From the NCBI GenBank assembly GCA_904381335.1, contig CAJFIN010000001.1, positions 1 to 64,000 on the forward strand: a stretch of DNA of 64,000 nucleotides, read 5' to 3'. Each line of letters starts with the position of its first letter. Within the stretch, counting starts at the first letter, position 1. The position numbers and the translations under genes were made by a program. Positions 10,449 to 21,053 of the stretch are shown here, one piece after another. The notes beneath the pieces are model-generated. The model was not told where the DNA came from and ran no database searches. It saw only the letters and a program-made list of their open reading frames with translations. This DNA is from Candidatus Neoanaerotignum galli. GTDB taxonomy: Bacteria; Bacillota; Clostridia; Lachnospirales; Anaerotignaceae.

Positions 10449-12035
10449 TCATTCTTGTACTTCCGTATCTGGAAATAACTCTAAAACCTCTTTCACAGTG
10501 GTATTTTCATCATTTGATTCTTCCCCCAGGCCATGGGTCAGATTCCATTCTTCCCATGCCTGCTGTGTCATCAAACGCACATCCACCGTTTTCCCTGTTT
10601 TTTCAGCAATCTCCGTTTCCAGCTGACTCGTGCGTTTTTCCATGATATTCTCCGTGGCAATATTGCTGCACACCAAAGTCAGCCGTCCATCCCCCAGGAA
10701 AACAGGCTCACACTTTTGAAACAAAGATCGGGCAGAAATATTCAGCCCAGCCAATATCTCATCCCATTGACTGACCACCTGCTGCAGCTCCTGCGGAAGC
10801 GCTTTTGACAGCGGCTTTGGCGCCTGCTTCGCCTTTGGCTTCTCAGCAGAAGACGCTGCTGCCGGCGCTGATACGCGCACCCCTTGGGCCACCTGGCGCT
10901 CCAATACGGCCAGCCGGGCTAAAATAGCGGATAGATCCTGCTTCTCCTGCGGCGTGCAAAGCGTAATCAGCTCTGCTTCTAACAATACCCGTGGTGTTTG
11001 ACTAAGCCGCAGATCCGGCAGTAAGGCTGAAAAACGGCGAATATCTTCTGTCAATTCCTCCGGGGAAAATTCGGCCGCCTGCTTTCGGTAAGACGCATAC
11101 TGCTCTTCTCCCACTTCCAGCAGCATTTCTCCTTCTTCCACAGTGCCTGCAATCAGCAGCGCCCGCAAATGCCCAATGAAATCTGTCACAAAGCCCGTGA
11201 TCTCCCGCCCAGAGGATACCACTGTATCCACTAACTCCAGCGTCTTTTGCGTATCTTGGGTGCGAATGGCTTCCATCAGGTCAAAAAACACCTGCCGCCC
11301 TGTTGCCCCGGCTATTTCAAGTACCTGGCCTTCTGTCAGCACACCATCGCCATAAAAAGCCAGACATTGATCCAAAATGCTTAAACTATCCCGCAGCGAT
11401 CCGTCCGCCAGAGCTGCAATGGTGCGCAGTGCACCTCGTTCTACCTGTGCGCCCTCCCGGCGAACATAATCCGCCAAGGTCATTGCAATTTGCTCCAACG
11501 AAATGCGATGAAAATCAAACCGCTGGCACCGGGACAAAATGGTAGCCGGTACCTTTTGAGGGTCTGTGGTGGCCAAAATAAAAATAACATGCTCCGGTGG
11601 TTCTTCTAACGTTTTTAACAGGGCATTAAAAGCACCGGTGGAAAGCATATGCACTTCATCGATGATATAGACTTTATACTTGCCCTCCGTTGGCGGATAT
11701 TTGACTTCTTCCCGAATCTCGCGGATATGGTCCACACCATTATTGCTGGCAGCATCCAATTCCAAAACATTGACCGAACGGCCTTCCTCCATCGCTTGGC
11801 AAAGTGCACATTGACCACAGGGCTCTCCATCCACCGGCGAAAGGCAATTGATGGCCTTGGCAAAAATTTTTGCTGTGGACGTTTTTCCGGTGCCTCGGGT
11901 GCCACAAAACAAATACGCATGGGAAATCCGGCCAGAACGAAGCTGATTTTTCAACGTCCGCACAATCGGCTCCTGTCCCACAATCGCAGAAAAGGTTTGC
12001 GGACGATATTTTCGGTATAATGCTACATAGGCCAA
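10449..12035 (-). CDS. dnaX: DNA polymerase III subunit gamma/tau
   Basis: ALYRKYRPQTFSAIVGQEPIVRTLKNQL, CGTRGTGKTSTAKIFAKAINC. Confidence 0.95.
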   Translation of the reverse strand: MAYVALYRKYRPQTFSAIVGQEPIVRTLKNQLRSGRISHAYLFCGTRGTGKTSTAKIFAKAINCLSPVDGEPCGQCALCQAMEEGRSVNVLELDAASNNGVDHIREIREEVKYPPTEGKYKVYIIDEVHMLSTGAFNALLKTLEEPPEHVIFILATTDPQKVPATILSRCQRFDFHRISLEQIAMTLADYVRREGAQVERGALRTIAALADGSLRDSLSILDQCLAFYGDGVLTEGQVLEIAGATGRQVFFDLMEAIRTQDTQKTLELVDTVVSSGREITGFVTDFIGHLRALLIAGTVEEGEMLLEVGEEQYASYRKQAAEFSPEELTEDIRRFSALLPDLRLSQTPRVLLEAELITLCTPQEKQDLSAILARLAVLERQVAQGVRVSAPAAASSAEKPKAKQAPKPLSKALPQELQQVVSQWDEILAGLNISARSLFQKCEPVFLGDGRLTLVCSNIATENIMEKRTSQLETEIAEKTGKTVDVRLMTQQAWEEWNLTHGLGEESNDENTTVKEVLELFPDTEVQE

Positions 12036-12166
12036 CGGCCTTCCTCCTTTCTTTTTGATTTTGAGCCATCCTTTGTCAATCGAAAGAAAAGCACACAGGC
12101 AATGCTGTGTGCTTTCATCTAGCTGCCGCTTTTAGCCAAACAGCCAACCATACATAAGAAAAGAAT

Positions 12167-12433
12167 CCGTGCGCCTGCTTTCGACTTTTTCCCCAAGGCG
12201 CGAACCAATGTTTGAAGCTCAGGCTAAGCGCCCTTGCGGCACACAGAAGTGGTTACTTAGTGCTGCTTCCTTCCGGACCTGACACGGTTCATAAGTTCCT
12301 GTTGCACAAGACTCAGCCGTCAACACTCCGCCCAAAGGGCAGACCCAAGAAGAGCAAAGCCTCAAAGTCAGGCGTCACCCCCACTCTAGCGGATTGTGGG
12401 TACAAGGCGCCGCTACTGCCCCGGCTAGCACGG
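12167..12433 (-). ncRNA. ffs: Signal recognition particle RNA, large bacterial type with Alu domain
   Basis: Reverse complement contains ATGAACCGTGTCAGGTCCGGAAGGAAGCAGCACTAAG (domain IV) and CCGTGCTAGCCGGGGCAGTAGCGGCGCCTTGTACCC...AATCCGCTAGAG (5' domain), ending GTCGAAAGCAGGCGCACGG. Confidence 0.95.
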
Positions 12434-12444
12434 AAATATAAAAC

Positions 12445-12972
12445 TTATTCAGTTGCTTCCTTATTATACCCTGTTTCCTTAGACGTGTCAACGGTGGACT
12501 GAGGGCCAAATTCATTCTTTTTCCGGCGAAACCGGCGAAAAAACGTCTTCATGATCCCGCTGCATTCATCAAGACAAACACCCTCTGTTACTTCTGCTTG
12601 ATGGTTAAACCGCTTTTCCCGCAGCAAATCAAATACCGAGCCTACACAGCCAGCTTTTGGATTTCTGGCTCCAAACACCACCCGGGGAATACGGGCCTGT
12701 AAAATCGCACCAGCGCACATCGGGCAAGGTTCAATGGTCACATAGAGGGTGCAATCTTCCAGCCGCCAATCTCCCACCCGATGGCAGGCTTCTTCTATGG
12801 CCATCAGCTCTGCATGGCGCAGCACATTCTTTTCTGTATTCCGGCGATTATGGCCCCTGGCAATTACCTCTCCCCCTCGAACAATGACGGCACCAATGGG
12901 CACCTCATCCAGTGCAAACGCCTTTTGGGCCTCTATCAGAGCTTCTGCCATCCACTGCTCATCCTCGCTCAT
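12445..12972 (-). CDS. tadA: tRNA-specific adenosine deaminase
   Basis: DEVPIGAVIVRGGEVIARGHN, HAELMAIEEA, VTIEPCPMCAGAI. Confidence 0.93.
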   Translation of the reverse strand: MSEDEQWMAEALIEAQKAFALDEVPIGAVIVRGGEVIARGHNRRNTEKNVLRHAELMAIEEACHRVGDWRLEDCTLYVTIEPCPMCAGAILQARIPRVVFGARNPKAGCVGSVFDLLREKRFNHQAEVTEGVCLDECSGIMKTFFRRFRRKKNEFGPQSTVDTSKETGYNKEATE

Positions 12973-14315
12973 GCTTCTTCTCCTCTCAGATACAGCGTCT
13001 GCACCGGGTCTTCCGCCCCTTCGGACAAAATCACATCCGACCGTCCGTCCTGATTAAAATCATCGACATACAGCTGCTGCTGATACGAAATATCCTCATT
13101 TCGGGAAAGAAAACCATTTTCTGTGAGCACATAACGAATGGCTGTGCCGGTGTTATCGGCCAGATATACTTCTTTGATCCCATCTCCATTGAGATCCCCC
13201 GTATATAAAAAGCCACTAAAGCTCTCCACACCCACATTGGTGCGCCAAATGCGGCGGAATTGGTTATTTTCCCGGCGGTATACATACAAATCCAAATAAT
13301 CAGTAAAAAGGTATTCCTCTGTGCCATCCCCATCTAAATCGGCTTGGCAAAAAGCTCTGGCGCCCACGCCTAAAGGATACGCCGCTGTTCGCGTCCAGCC
13401 ATCCCCTTCCTGCTGGTACACTTCCACCGCCGTTTCATTCATAAACGCTGTCTCTCCATCCAGCAAAAGGGCACAGGAATAGCCGCCTCCCGTAAAGAGA
13501 ATCTCTTCTTCCGTCAAGCGGAAAGAAGGGTCAAAGAAAACCGCTTTATCGCTGATGATCTGCTGCTCATTGCCCTCACCGCTTTGTTCCAGCGCATGGC
13601 CCACCAAAACGGCAACACCGCCATCGGCCGTAAATGCAGCACTTAAAGGCAAAAATCCCGTTAAATCTTCCACAGCTAAGGAGCGCTGTAAGGAAAACGA
13701 TCCATTTCGGCTTCGGTACACCTGCACTCGATCTGCGCCCAAAGAAAGATACCAGCAACTTCCATCCTCTGCCGCCCGGCTGGCGCAAAAACCTGCCGGC
13801 AAACGGCTGCTCTGTCTGCCTTTCCCCAAGGTATACGGCGCATCTGTCTCATACCCTGCCCAAGTAGTTCCCTTTGTAAAAGGGTTTCGCACCTGCAAAG
13901 AATAGGCACGGCCATCCTCATCGGCAGAGGTATGATAAGCTCCTGCCAATTGACCGGATACAAAATAAAAATAGCCGTTTCCGCCGGAGGTATGGTTAAA
14001 CTGAGTCAATGCCACAGTATAAACCACCGCCTGTCGCCCGGCATAAGCGCTTAAATCATAACCGCTATCGGCACTGGCAGCAAACAGCCCCGCCATTTCT
14101 TCCGTTTCTTCCGGCACTCTGCCCTTGCTATAAGAGAAACTTTCACTGTCATAATACCAATAGAATTCATTGAGCGTTTCCTCAATCTGTGCTTTATACT
14201 CCTGTTGTGTCTCCTCCGGCAATGTAAAAACACTGGCGCTGACCGTTTCCTCCTGCCCAGCACAGCCTGAAAAGCCTAGACTTAAACAGCCCAATACAAA
14301 CAGCAGTTTCTTCAT
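12969..14315 (-). CDS. Lipoprotein with VCBS/FG-GAP-like repeats
   Basis: Lipobox LGFSGC; repeated DLDGDGTEEYLF, DLNGDGIKEVYLAD, DFNQDGRSDVILSE. Confidence 0.75.
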   Translation of the reverse strand: MKKLLFVLGCLSLGFSGCAGQEETVSASVFTLPEETQQEYKAQIEETLNEFYWYYDSESFSYSKGRVPEETEEMAGLFAASADSGYDLSAYAGRQAVVYTVALTQFNHTSGGNGYFYFVSGQLAGAYHTSADEDGRAYSLQVRNPFTKGTTWAGYETDAPYTLGKGRQSSRLPAGFCASRAAEDGSCWYLSLGADRVQVYRSRNGSFSLQRSLAVEDLTGFLPLSAAFTADGGVAVLVGHALEQSGEGNEQQIISDKAVFFDPSFRLTEEEILFTGGGYSCALLLDGETAFMNETAVEVYQQEGDGWTRTAAYPLGVGARAFCQADLDGDGTEEYLFTDYLDLYVYRRENNQFRRIWRTNVGVESFSGFLYTGDLNGDGIKEVYLADNTGTAIRYVLTENGFLSRNEDISYQQQLYVDDFNQDGRSDVILSEGAEDPVQTLYLRGEEA

Positions 14316-14485
14316 ACCATCCCGACCTTATCTTCTTGCTCTTTTCTCATGTTTCTAAGTCTCTATTTCCACTTTCCCGACATACTGCCAAGGCTTTTTA
14401 CTTTATCTGAAATTATACCATACCTGGCCCAAAGAAGAAAGCAAAAGCCGCTAAAAATCCCCGGAAGTCTTTTCCTGCATACAAA

Positions 14486-14512
14486 AACGCCGTCCCAGAT
14501 GGGACGGCGTTC
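14486..14512 (-). terminator. Intrinsic terminator after nifJ
   Basis: AACGCCGTCCCA/TGGGACGGCGTT perfect stem with T-run on minus strand. Confidence 0.85.
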
Positions 14513-14535
14513 GTGTAATTACAACAACAAAATAC

Positions 14536-17500
14536 TTATTGCTGATGTGCCAGACGAATATAGTTAGCCAAACGGTCTTTGGCATCTTGTTCGCTCTTTG
14601 CATACAGCTCCTGCGCAATGTCTGGGAAGGTACGCATCAAAGAGCTATACCGCACTTCTCCTTTTAAGAAGTCCTGGAAAGAACCGGTGGGTTCTTCTTT
14701 GCTATCAAGCTGGAAGGGGTTCTTGCCCTCTTTTTTCAGCTCAGGATTAAAGCGATACAAATTCCAATAACCGCAATCCACCGCTTTCTTAATCTCTGCT
14801 TGAGCTTTGGCCATCTTAATGCCGTGGTTAATGCAAGGTGCATACCCGATTACCAAAGAAGGACCAGGATACCGTTCTGCTTCCAGCAATGTCTTCACCA
14901 GTTGAGCCGGATTTGCGCCCATGGCTACCTGGGCCACATAAACATACCCGTAGCTCATTGCCATCATGCCCAAATCTTTCTTCCGCACCCGTTTGCCTGC
15001 AGCAGCAAACTGAGCCACCGCAGCGGTAGGGGTAGCCTTGGAAGACTGACCGCCAGTATTGGAATAAACCTCTGTGTCAAACACGAATACATTGACATCT
15101 TCACCGCTGGCCAGCACATGGTCCAGACCGCCATAGCCGATATCATATGCCCAGCCATCGCCGCCGATGATCCATTGGCTCTTTTTCGCCAGCTGGTCTT
15201 TTTGTTTGAGGATTTCATCCACCAGCGCTTTTGCTTCTGCATTTGAACCATCATACTGTTCCAGCAAAGCAATCAGATCCTTTGTGGGCGCCTGGTTCTT
15301 TTCTCCATCCCACATCGTAGACAGATATGCATCAATGGTCTCTGTCATCATCTGGCAGCTCTGGATCTCTTTCAAGGCCATCAATTTATCCCGCAGCCCT
15401 TCCCGCATATGACGAACGGCCGTAGCCATACCAAGACCAAACTCGGCATCATCTTCAAACAGAGAGTTTGCCCAAGCAGGGCCCTTTCCTTCATGATTAA
15501 CGGTATACGGCGTAGAAGGTGCAGAACCGCCCCAGATGGAAGAACAGCCCGTGGCATTGGCAATATACATCCGGTCGCCAAACAGCTGGGTAATCAATTT
15601 TACATAAGGTGTTTCACCACAACCGGCACAAGCACCGCTAAACTCCAGCAAAGGCTGTTTGAACTGACTGCCCTTCACAGATTCTTTGCTCATCACTTCT
15701 TTTGGCGCAACGTTAGAAACGGCATAATCCCAGTTAGCAATTTCTTTTTCCTGTGTTGCGGCAGGTTTCATCACCAGCGCTTTTTTCGGTGCCGGACATA
15801 CATTGGCACAGCTTCCGCAGCCTAAACAATCCAGTGCCGATACCTGCATCTTAAAGAGCAAGCCTTCCATCCCTTTGCCCTTAGCTGCAATACCGCCAAA
15901 GTCCGCTGGCGCTGCTTTTTGCTCCGCTTCATCCAGCAAATATGGGCGAATGGCCGCATGAGGACAAACAAAGGCGCACTGATTGCACTGCAAGCAGTTT
16001 TCTGCCTGCCATTCCGGCAGATCCACTGCCACGCCCCGTTTTTCGTAAGCGGCAGTACCCTGAGGGAATGTGCCATCTTCCCGGCCCACAAAAGCGCTGA
16101 CCGGCAGGGTGTCACCTTTTTGTGCATTGATGACTTCCACCACATCACGAATAAACGCAGGCACCTGTTTCTTTTCTGCCCTAGGCGCATCTTCTGCCGT
16201 TTTCCAAGACGAAGGGATGTCCACCTTATGAGCGCCGTCTACGCCCCGATCCACCGCCTGGTAGTTCATATTCAAGATGTCATCGCCTTTTTTGCCGTAG
16301 CTCTTTTTGATGGCAGCTTTCATATATTCCACCGCTTGATCGATGGGGATAATATTGGCCAGCTTAAAGAAGGCAGCCTGCAGCACAGAGTTCACCCGAT
16401 TGCCTAAGCCAATCTCCTTGGCAATATCTGTGCCATTGATGATATACAAATTGATATTATTTTCAGCAAAGAACCGCTTCATGGCAGCAGGCAAATGCTT
16501 GTCCAACTCTGCTTCGCTCCATTCGGTGTTGAGCAAATAGGTGCCGCCGGGGTTCAAATCGGAATAGGTGTCATACAAATTCACATACTCCTGTTTATGA
16601 CAGGCCACAAAATCGGCCGTTTTCACCAAATAGGTGGAGCGAATGGGCTTTTTGCCAAACCGCAGATGGCTCTGGGTCACACCACCGCTCTTTTTCGAGT
16701 CATAAGAGAAATACGCCTGAGCATACATATCGGTGTGATCGCCAATAATCTTGATGGAGTTTTTATTGGCGCCCACAGTACCATCGGAACCGATACCCCA
16801 GAACTTGCAGGAGATGGTGCCATCCCCTTCGGTGACATTGACTTCTTTTTCCACCGGCAAAGAAAGATGGGTAACATCATCCACAATGCCAATGGTAAAG
16901 TGGTGCATCGGCTGTGCTGCATTCAGGTTTTCATAAACAGCAATGATCTGGGCAGGCGTAACATCTTTCGAGCCCAAGCCATACCGGCCAGCCACAATGA
17001 GGGGCTTTTCTTCCGCTTCAAACATGGCTGTGCATACATCCTGATACAGAGGCTCGCCAAGAGCGCCAGGCTCTTTTGTCCGATCCAAAACAGCAATCTT
17101 TTTCACCGTTTTTGGAATGGCTGCTAACAGATGTTTTTCGGAGAAGGGACGATACAGATGTACTTTTACCAACCCCACTTTTTCTCCTTTTTCCCGGAGG
17201 TAATCAATGGTTTCCTCTGCTGCTTCACAAACGGAACCCATTGCCACAATCACCCGATCGGCTTCAGGATCGCCATAATAATTAAAAAGCTGATAATTGC
17301 GGCCAGTGATGGCGTTAATCTTTTGCATATAACGCTCCGTCACATCCACAATGGCTTCATAATAAGGATTTGAGGCTTCTCTGGCCTGGAAGAAGATATC
17401 CGGGTTTTGTGCTGTGCCTCTGGTCACAGGATGGTCTGGGTTTAACGCCCGTTTCCGAAATTCTTCCACTGCTTCCCAATTGGTGATCTTTTTCAAATCC

Positions 17501-18069
17501 TCATAGTCCAAACATTCAATCTTTTGAATCTCATGGGACGTACGGAACCCATCAAAGAAATGCACAAAAGGCACCCGGCCTTCAATGGTAGACAAATGCG
17601 CCACCGCAGCCAGATCCATAACTTCCTGCACACTATTGCTGGCCAGCATGGCAAACCCCGTTTGGCGGCAAGCCATCACATCGGCATGATCGCCAAAAAT
17701 GGACAGCGCGTGGCTGGCCAGTGCCCGAGCACTGACATGAAAAACACAGGGCAGCAATTCACCCGCGATTTTATACATATTCGGGATCATTAACAATAGC
17801 CCCTGGCTAGCGGTATAAGTGGTGGTCAAGGCGCCGGCCAGCAAAGACCCATGCACTGCTCCAGCAGCGCCGCCCTCCGACTGCATTTCTACCACTTTCA
17901 CCGGTTGACCCATCATATTTTTCTTGCCATTTGCCGCCCAATCGTCTGTTTTTTCCGCCATGGGGGAAGAAGGCGTGATGGGGAAGATGGCTGCCACTTC
18001 TGTGAAGGCATAGGCTGCATAGGCGGCAGCTTCATTGCCGTCCATCGTCTTCATAACTTTCGACATCAT
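14536..18069 (-). CDS. nifJ: Pyruvate:ferredoxin (flavodoxin) oxidoreductase
   Basis: 1177 aa; DGNEAAAYAAYAFTEVAAIFPITPSSPMAE; two 4Fe-4S motifs (CLQCNQCAFVCPH, CLGCGSCANVCP); TPP domain CAGCGETPY. Confidence 0.96.
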   Translation of the reverse strand: MMSKVMKTMDGNEAAAYAAYAFTEVAAIFPITPSSPMAEKTDDWAANGKKNMMGQPVKVVEMQSEGGAAGAVHGSLLAGALTTTYTASQGLLLMIPNMYKIAGELLPCVFHVSARALASHALSIFGDHADVMACRQTGFAMLASNSVQEVMDLAAVAHLSTIEGRVPFVHFFDGFRTSHEIQKIECLDYEDLKKITNWEAVEEFRKRALNPDHPVTRGTAQNPDIFFQAREASNPYYEAIVDVTERYMQKINAITGRNYQLFNYYGDPEADRVIVAMGSVCEAAEETIDYLREKGEKVGLVKVHLYRPFSEKHLLAAIPKTVKKIAVLDRTKEPGALGEPLYQDVCTAMFEAEEKPLIVAGRYGLGSKDVTPAQIIAVYENLNAAQPMHHFTIGIVDDVTHLSLPVEKEVNVTEGDGTISCKFWGIGSDGTVGANKNSIKIIGDHTDMYAQAYFSYDSKKSGGVTQSHLRFGKKPIRSTYLVKTADFVACHKQEYVNLYDTYSDLNPGGTYLLNTEWSEAELDKHLPAAMKRFFAENNINLYIINGTDIAKEIGLGNRVNSVLQAAFFKLANIIPIDQAVEYMKAAIKKSYGKKGDDILNMNYQAVDRGVDGAHKVDIPSSWKTAEDAPRAEKKQVPAFIRDVVEVINAQKGDTLPVSAFVGREDGTFPQGTAAYEKRGVAVDLPEWQAENCLQCNQCAFVCPHAAIRPYLLDEAEQKAAPADFGGIAAKGKGMEGLLFKMQVSALDCLGCGSCANVCPAPKKALVMKPAATQEKEIANWDYAVSNVAPKEVMSKESVKGSQFKQPLLEFSGACAGCGETPYVKLITQLFGDRMYIANATGCSSIWGGSAPSTPYTVNHEGKGPAWANSLFEDDAEFGLGMATAVRHMREGLRDKLMALKEIQSCQMMTETIDAYLSTMWDGEKNQAPTKDLIALLEQYDGSNAEAKALVDEILKQKDQLAKKSQWIIGGDGWAYDIGYGGLDHVLASGEDVNVFVFDTEVYSNTGGQSSKATPTAAVAQFAAAGKRVRKKDLGMMAMSYGYVYVAQVAMGANPAQLVKTLLEAERYPGPSLVIGYAPCINHGIKMAKAQAEIKKAVDCGYWNLYRFNPELKKEGKNPFQLDSKEEPTGSFQDFLKGEVRYSSLMRTFPDIAQELYAKSEQDAKDRLANYIRLAHQQ

Positions 18070-18342
18070 TCAACCTCTTTTCTTTTCTCTTCCGTTTCAT
18101 TACTAAATGCACAACAAAGCAGAAACCTGGCGTTTTAATCCTGGAAAAACGCAACGGCTTCTTTGGTCTTATTATAGCTCATCACCCATGATTAGGCAAC
18201 GAGAAAATCTGTCATTTCTAATTAGTTCATTCGCATTTCTTCTGAAAAAATAAGCAAAATGCCCAAATAAATCCAAATAAAACAGCCACAAAAAAGGTAT
18301 TCCTTCTTTTTATGGCTGTAATATACAAAATTTCATATCCAA

Positions 18343-18909
18343 TTAAAGACCCAACAAAGATTCCAATAAAATGCGGGTGCCAATCACAATGAGCACAATG
18401 CCGCCAACGATTTGTGCTTTTTCCTCCAGCACAGTTCCTACCCTTTGGCCCATAGATGACCCAAACAGAGATAAACCAAAACAGACCACGCCAATCACCA
18501 TAGAAGCAGACCAAACATTCATCTTTAGCATGGCAAAGCTAACCCCCACCGCCAAAGCATCAATACTGGTGGCAATTGCCTGCAAGGTCAGCAGCTTTGC
18601 AGAAAGCACGATACTCCCTCGCTGTTCTTCCTCTTTTTCTGACCGGGCCTCTTTGATCATATTCAATCCAATCAGCGCCAGCAAAATAAAGGCCACCCAA
18701 TGGTCATACGCCTCAATATATTGGCGCACCGTGCTGCCCAAAAAATATCCCACCAAGGGCATAAAAAACTGGAAAAGCCCAAAAAACAGGGCCATCTTTA
18801 AGGCATCCTTACGGCGAACCTTCTTTAAAGCAATACCATTGGACACAGATACAGCGCAGGCGTCCATGGCTAAGCCCACGGCGATAAAAAACACCGAAAA
18901 AATACTCAT
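18343..18909 (-). CDS. mntP: Putative manganese efflux pump MntP
   Basis: AVGLAMDACAVSVSNG and TSIDALAVGVSFA repeats. Confidence 0.9.
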   Translation of the reverse strand: MSIFSVFFIAVGLAMDACAVSVSNGIALKKVRRKDALKMALFFGLFQFFMPLVGYFLGSTVRQYIEAYDHWVAFILLALIGLNMIKEARSEKEEEQRGSIVLSAKLLTLQAIATSIDALAVGVSFAMLKMNVWSASMVIGVVCFGLSLFGSSMGQRVGTVLEEKAQIVGGIVLIVIGTRILLESLLGL

Positions 18910-18921
18910 CTGGTCTCCCCC

Positions 18922-19356
18922 TTACGCCTGCTCTTTACTTCCCGGTGCCCGCAGCGCATCCAGCACCACATCCACTGCCTCATCAATCATGGCTGGCAAG
19001 CCCTCGCCCGTCATACCCACCACATATAGCCCGCATCGCTTCATGGGAATGAGGATTTTCATGGCATTACTTTCACTGACAGCCCGGGCCATCTGCGGAG
19101 AAAGCTCCCCAAACATAGCATGGGCTGATAAAATACCTAAGCTGCCCAAAATGATATCCGCCCGGCCTGCATTATGACAGACGGCATTTTCTCCGGTGGC
19201 AATATGATCTGCCCCTGCCTTCATCATTGCCATAGAGGCCATGGTATTGGTCCCTACCCCCACCAACATATGTTCCTTTGGCAGCACAGGCTTCAGTTTT
19301 TCAATGATGGTTTTTCCAATACCGCCGCCCTGGCCATCGATCACCAAGATCATCAT
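18922..19356 (-). CDS. DUF3842-like protein
   Basis: MMILVIDGQGGGIGKTIIEKLK...GVGTNTMASMAMMKAGAD..ATGENAVCHNAGRADIILGSLGI. Confidence 0.75.
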   Translation of the reverse strand: MMILVIDGQGGGIGKTIIEKLKPVLPKEHMLVGVGTNTMASMAMMKAGADHIATGENAVCHNAGRADIILGSLGILSAHAMFGELSPQMARAVSESNAMKILIPMKRCGLYVVGMTGEGLPAMIDEAVDVVLDALRAPGSKEQA

Positions 19357-19384
19357 AACCTAAAATTCCTCCTTTTGCTCCCTC

Positions 19385-20071
19385 TTAGACGATCCGCCGG
19401 GGAGTAAATTTCAAATAATCTGCCGATGTAAGATATAGTGTTATACCGTCTTTTTCTCCTTGTTGGGCCTTACAAAAATTTTCCTGCCCATGCACATGAC
19501 CAAACAAAATTGCCTTGCCTCCCGCTTGACGCACCAAGGAAAAAAGCGGGCTATCCTCTTCTCCTGTCCATAAGGGGGGATAATGGCAGCAAAAAAGAAG
19601 GGGACCGCCCTTTTTTTGCCCTGCCATCAAAGAAAGTTCCGCCCGGATCAATTCCCGGGCATAAATCTTAGCATCCTGAGCCGTGCACCCTTCTGAGGCA
19701 GGAGAGAGCCAGCCACGGCAGCCGCAGATCACATAGCCTTCTGACTCCAAGGCATCATTTTGCAAAAACTCCAGACCGGTAAAGCGCCGCCGGAGCCTAG
19801 AAACACTGCTCCACCAATAGTCATGGTTGCCCCGCAAAAGGATCTTTCTGCCAGGCAGAGACGATAAAAAGGCCATATCTTCTTGTGCCTCTTCCTCCGT
19901 CATCGCCCAGGAGAGATCTCCTGGTAAAAGCACCGTATCCCCTGGTTTTACCGTCTCCGTCCACCGCTGGGCAATTTTTTGAGGATGATTCTGCCACACA
20001 GCGCCAAACCGATCCATGGTTTTTTTCTGCCCGCCGGGCAAATGTAAATCTGCCAATGCATAAATGGCCAT
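19385..20071 (-). CDS. Metallophosphoesterase
   Basis: YALADLHLPGG, LLPGDLSWAM, LLRGNHDYWW, GHVHG motifs. Confidence 0.88.
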   Translation of the reverse strand: MAIYALADLHLPGGQKKTMDRFGAVWQNHPQKIAQRWTETVKPGDTVLLPGDLSWAMTEEEAQEDMAFLSSLPGRKILLRGNHDYWWSSVSRLRRRFTGLEFLQNDALESEGYVICGCRGWLSPASEGCTAQDAKIYARELIRAELSLMAGQKKGGPLLFCCHYPPLWTGEEDSPLFSLVRQAGGKAILFGHVHGQENFCKAQQGEKDGITLYLTSADYLKFTPRRIV

Positions 20072-20074
20072 TGG

Positions 20075-20920
20075 TCAGACCCCATAAACCTGGGCCATCT
20101 GGGCCAAATCCGCCTTTAGTTCCTTCAATTCATCCAGCGAACCCGTTTCCCACAAGCCCACCAAGCGCTTATTGGCCTCTTCCATCTCTTCCAAACTGGC
20201 CACAGAATAGAGCCCCTGGATCAGGTCCAAAATATCCGCCAACAAACCGTCTTTGATTTTATTATACCGCTGGGCATACATAATTTCATTACGGATGGTG
20301 CTCATTTCATTATCTAAATTAAACGCCGCTTCGGCACAATGCACCAGCCGGTCTTGTAATTCCTGGGGGAGCTGGCCATGGTATTTATATTTTAAAGAGT
20401 GTTCCGCCACAGCCCAGAAATTCATTGCCAAGGTTCGAATTTGGATTTCCGCCAGCAAATCCTTCGACCCAGCCACAGTCTGCACAGGATAACGGATAAT
20501 GATATGGTAGCTACGGTAACCGCTGGGTTTTGTGTTTTTAATATAGTCCCGCTCTTCCAAAATAATCAGATCTTGATGGTTGCGCCGGCGAATCAAAGAA
20601 ATCACCTTGGGGATATCTTCAACGAATTGACAAATCACCCGCACGCCGGCAATATCTTCAATCTCCTCTTCTATTTTTTCTTCTGGGATTTGCTTCTTCC
20701 TGGCCTTTTCTAGTATGCTGGAAGGCTGCTTTACCCGGCCCAATACAGTATCCATTGGGCAATATAGGCCCAGACGTTTATATTCCTCCATGATGTAGCG
20801 CAGCTTGAGTGTCAGCTCTGCTACAGCTTGTTCATAGGGATACAAAAATTCTTTCCAGTTTACCAATTCCACTTCTTCTTTCGCGCTCTCTTTCTCTTTC
20901 TGATTTGACAATAAGGTCAT
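20075..20920 (-). CDS. RelA/SpoT-domain GTP pyrophosphokinase (small alarmone synthetase, YjbM/RelQ-like)
   Basis: PSSILEKARKKQ, IEDIAGVRVICQF, ERDYIKNTKPSGYRSYHIII, AEIQIRTLAMNFWA.EHSLKYK. Confidence 0.92.
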   Translation of the reverse strand: MTLLSNQKEKESAKEEVELVNWKEFLYPYEQAVAELTLKLRYIMEEYKRLGLYCPMDTVLGRVKQPSSILEKARKKQIPEEKIEEEIEDIAGVRVICQFVEDIPKVISLIRRRNHQDLIILEERDYIKNTKPSGYRSYHIIIRYPVQTVAGSKDLLAEIQIRTLAMNFWAVAEHSLKYKYHGQLPQELQDRLVHCAEAAFNLDNEMSTIRNEIMYAQRYNKIKDGLLADILDLIQGLYSVASLEEMEEANKRLVGLWETGSLDELKELKADLAQMAQVYGV

Positions 20921-21053
20921 TTAGAATTAGTATACACTGTTTTAAGGATGCAGGCAACAAAATAAATACAGCTTTTCTGCGGCTAAGACTGGACTTTTGC
21001 TTGCTTTCTGTCGTACAATAAAAGAAGTAGAACTTTTTCAAGGAGGAATCATC

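Noticed and set aside
20832-21041. ORF with an ERERERER run near 20880
   Set aside because: Produced by a short CT-rich stretch at the 5' end of the alarmone synthetase gene; no evidence of coding.
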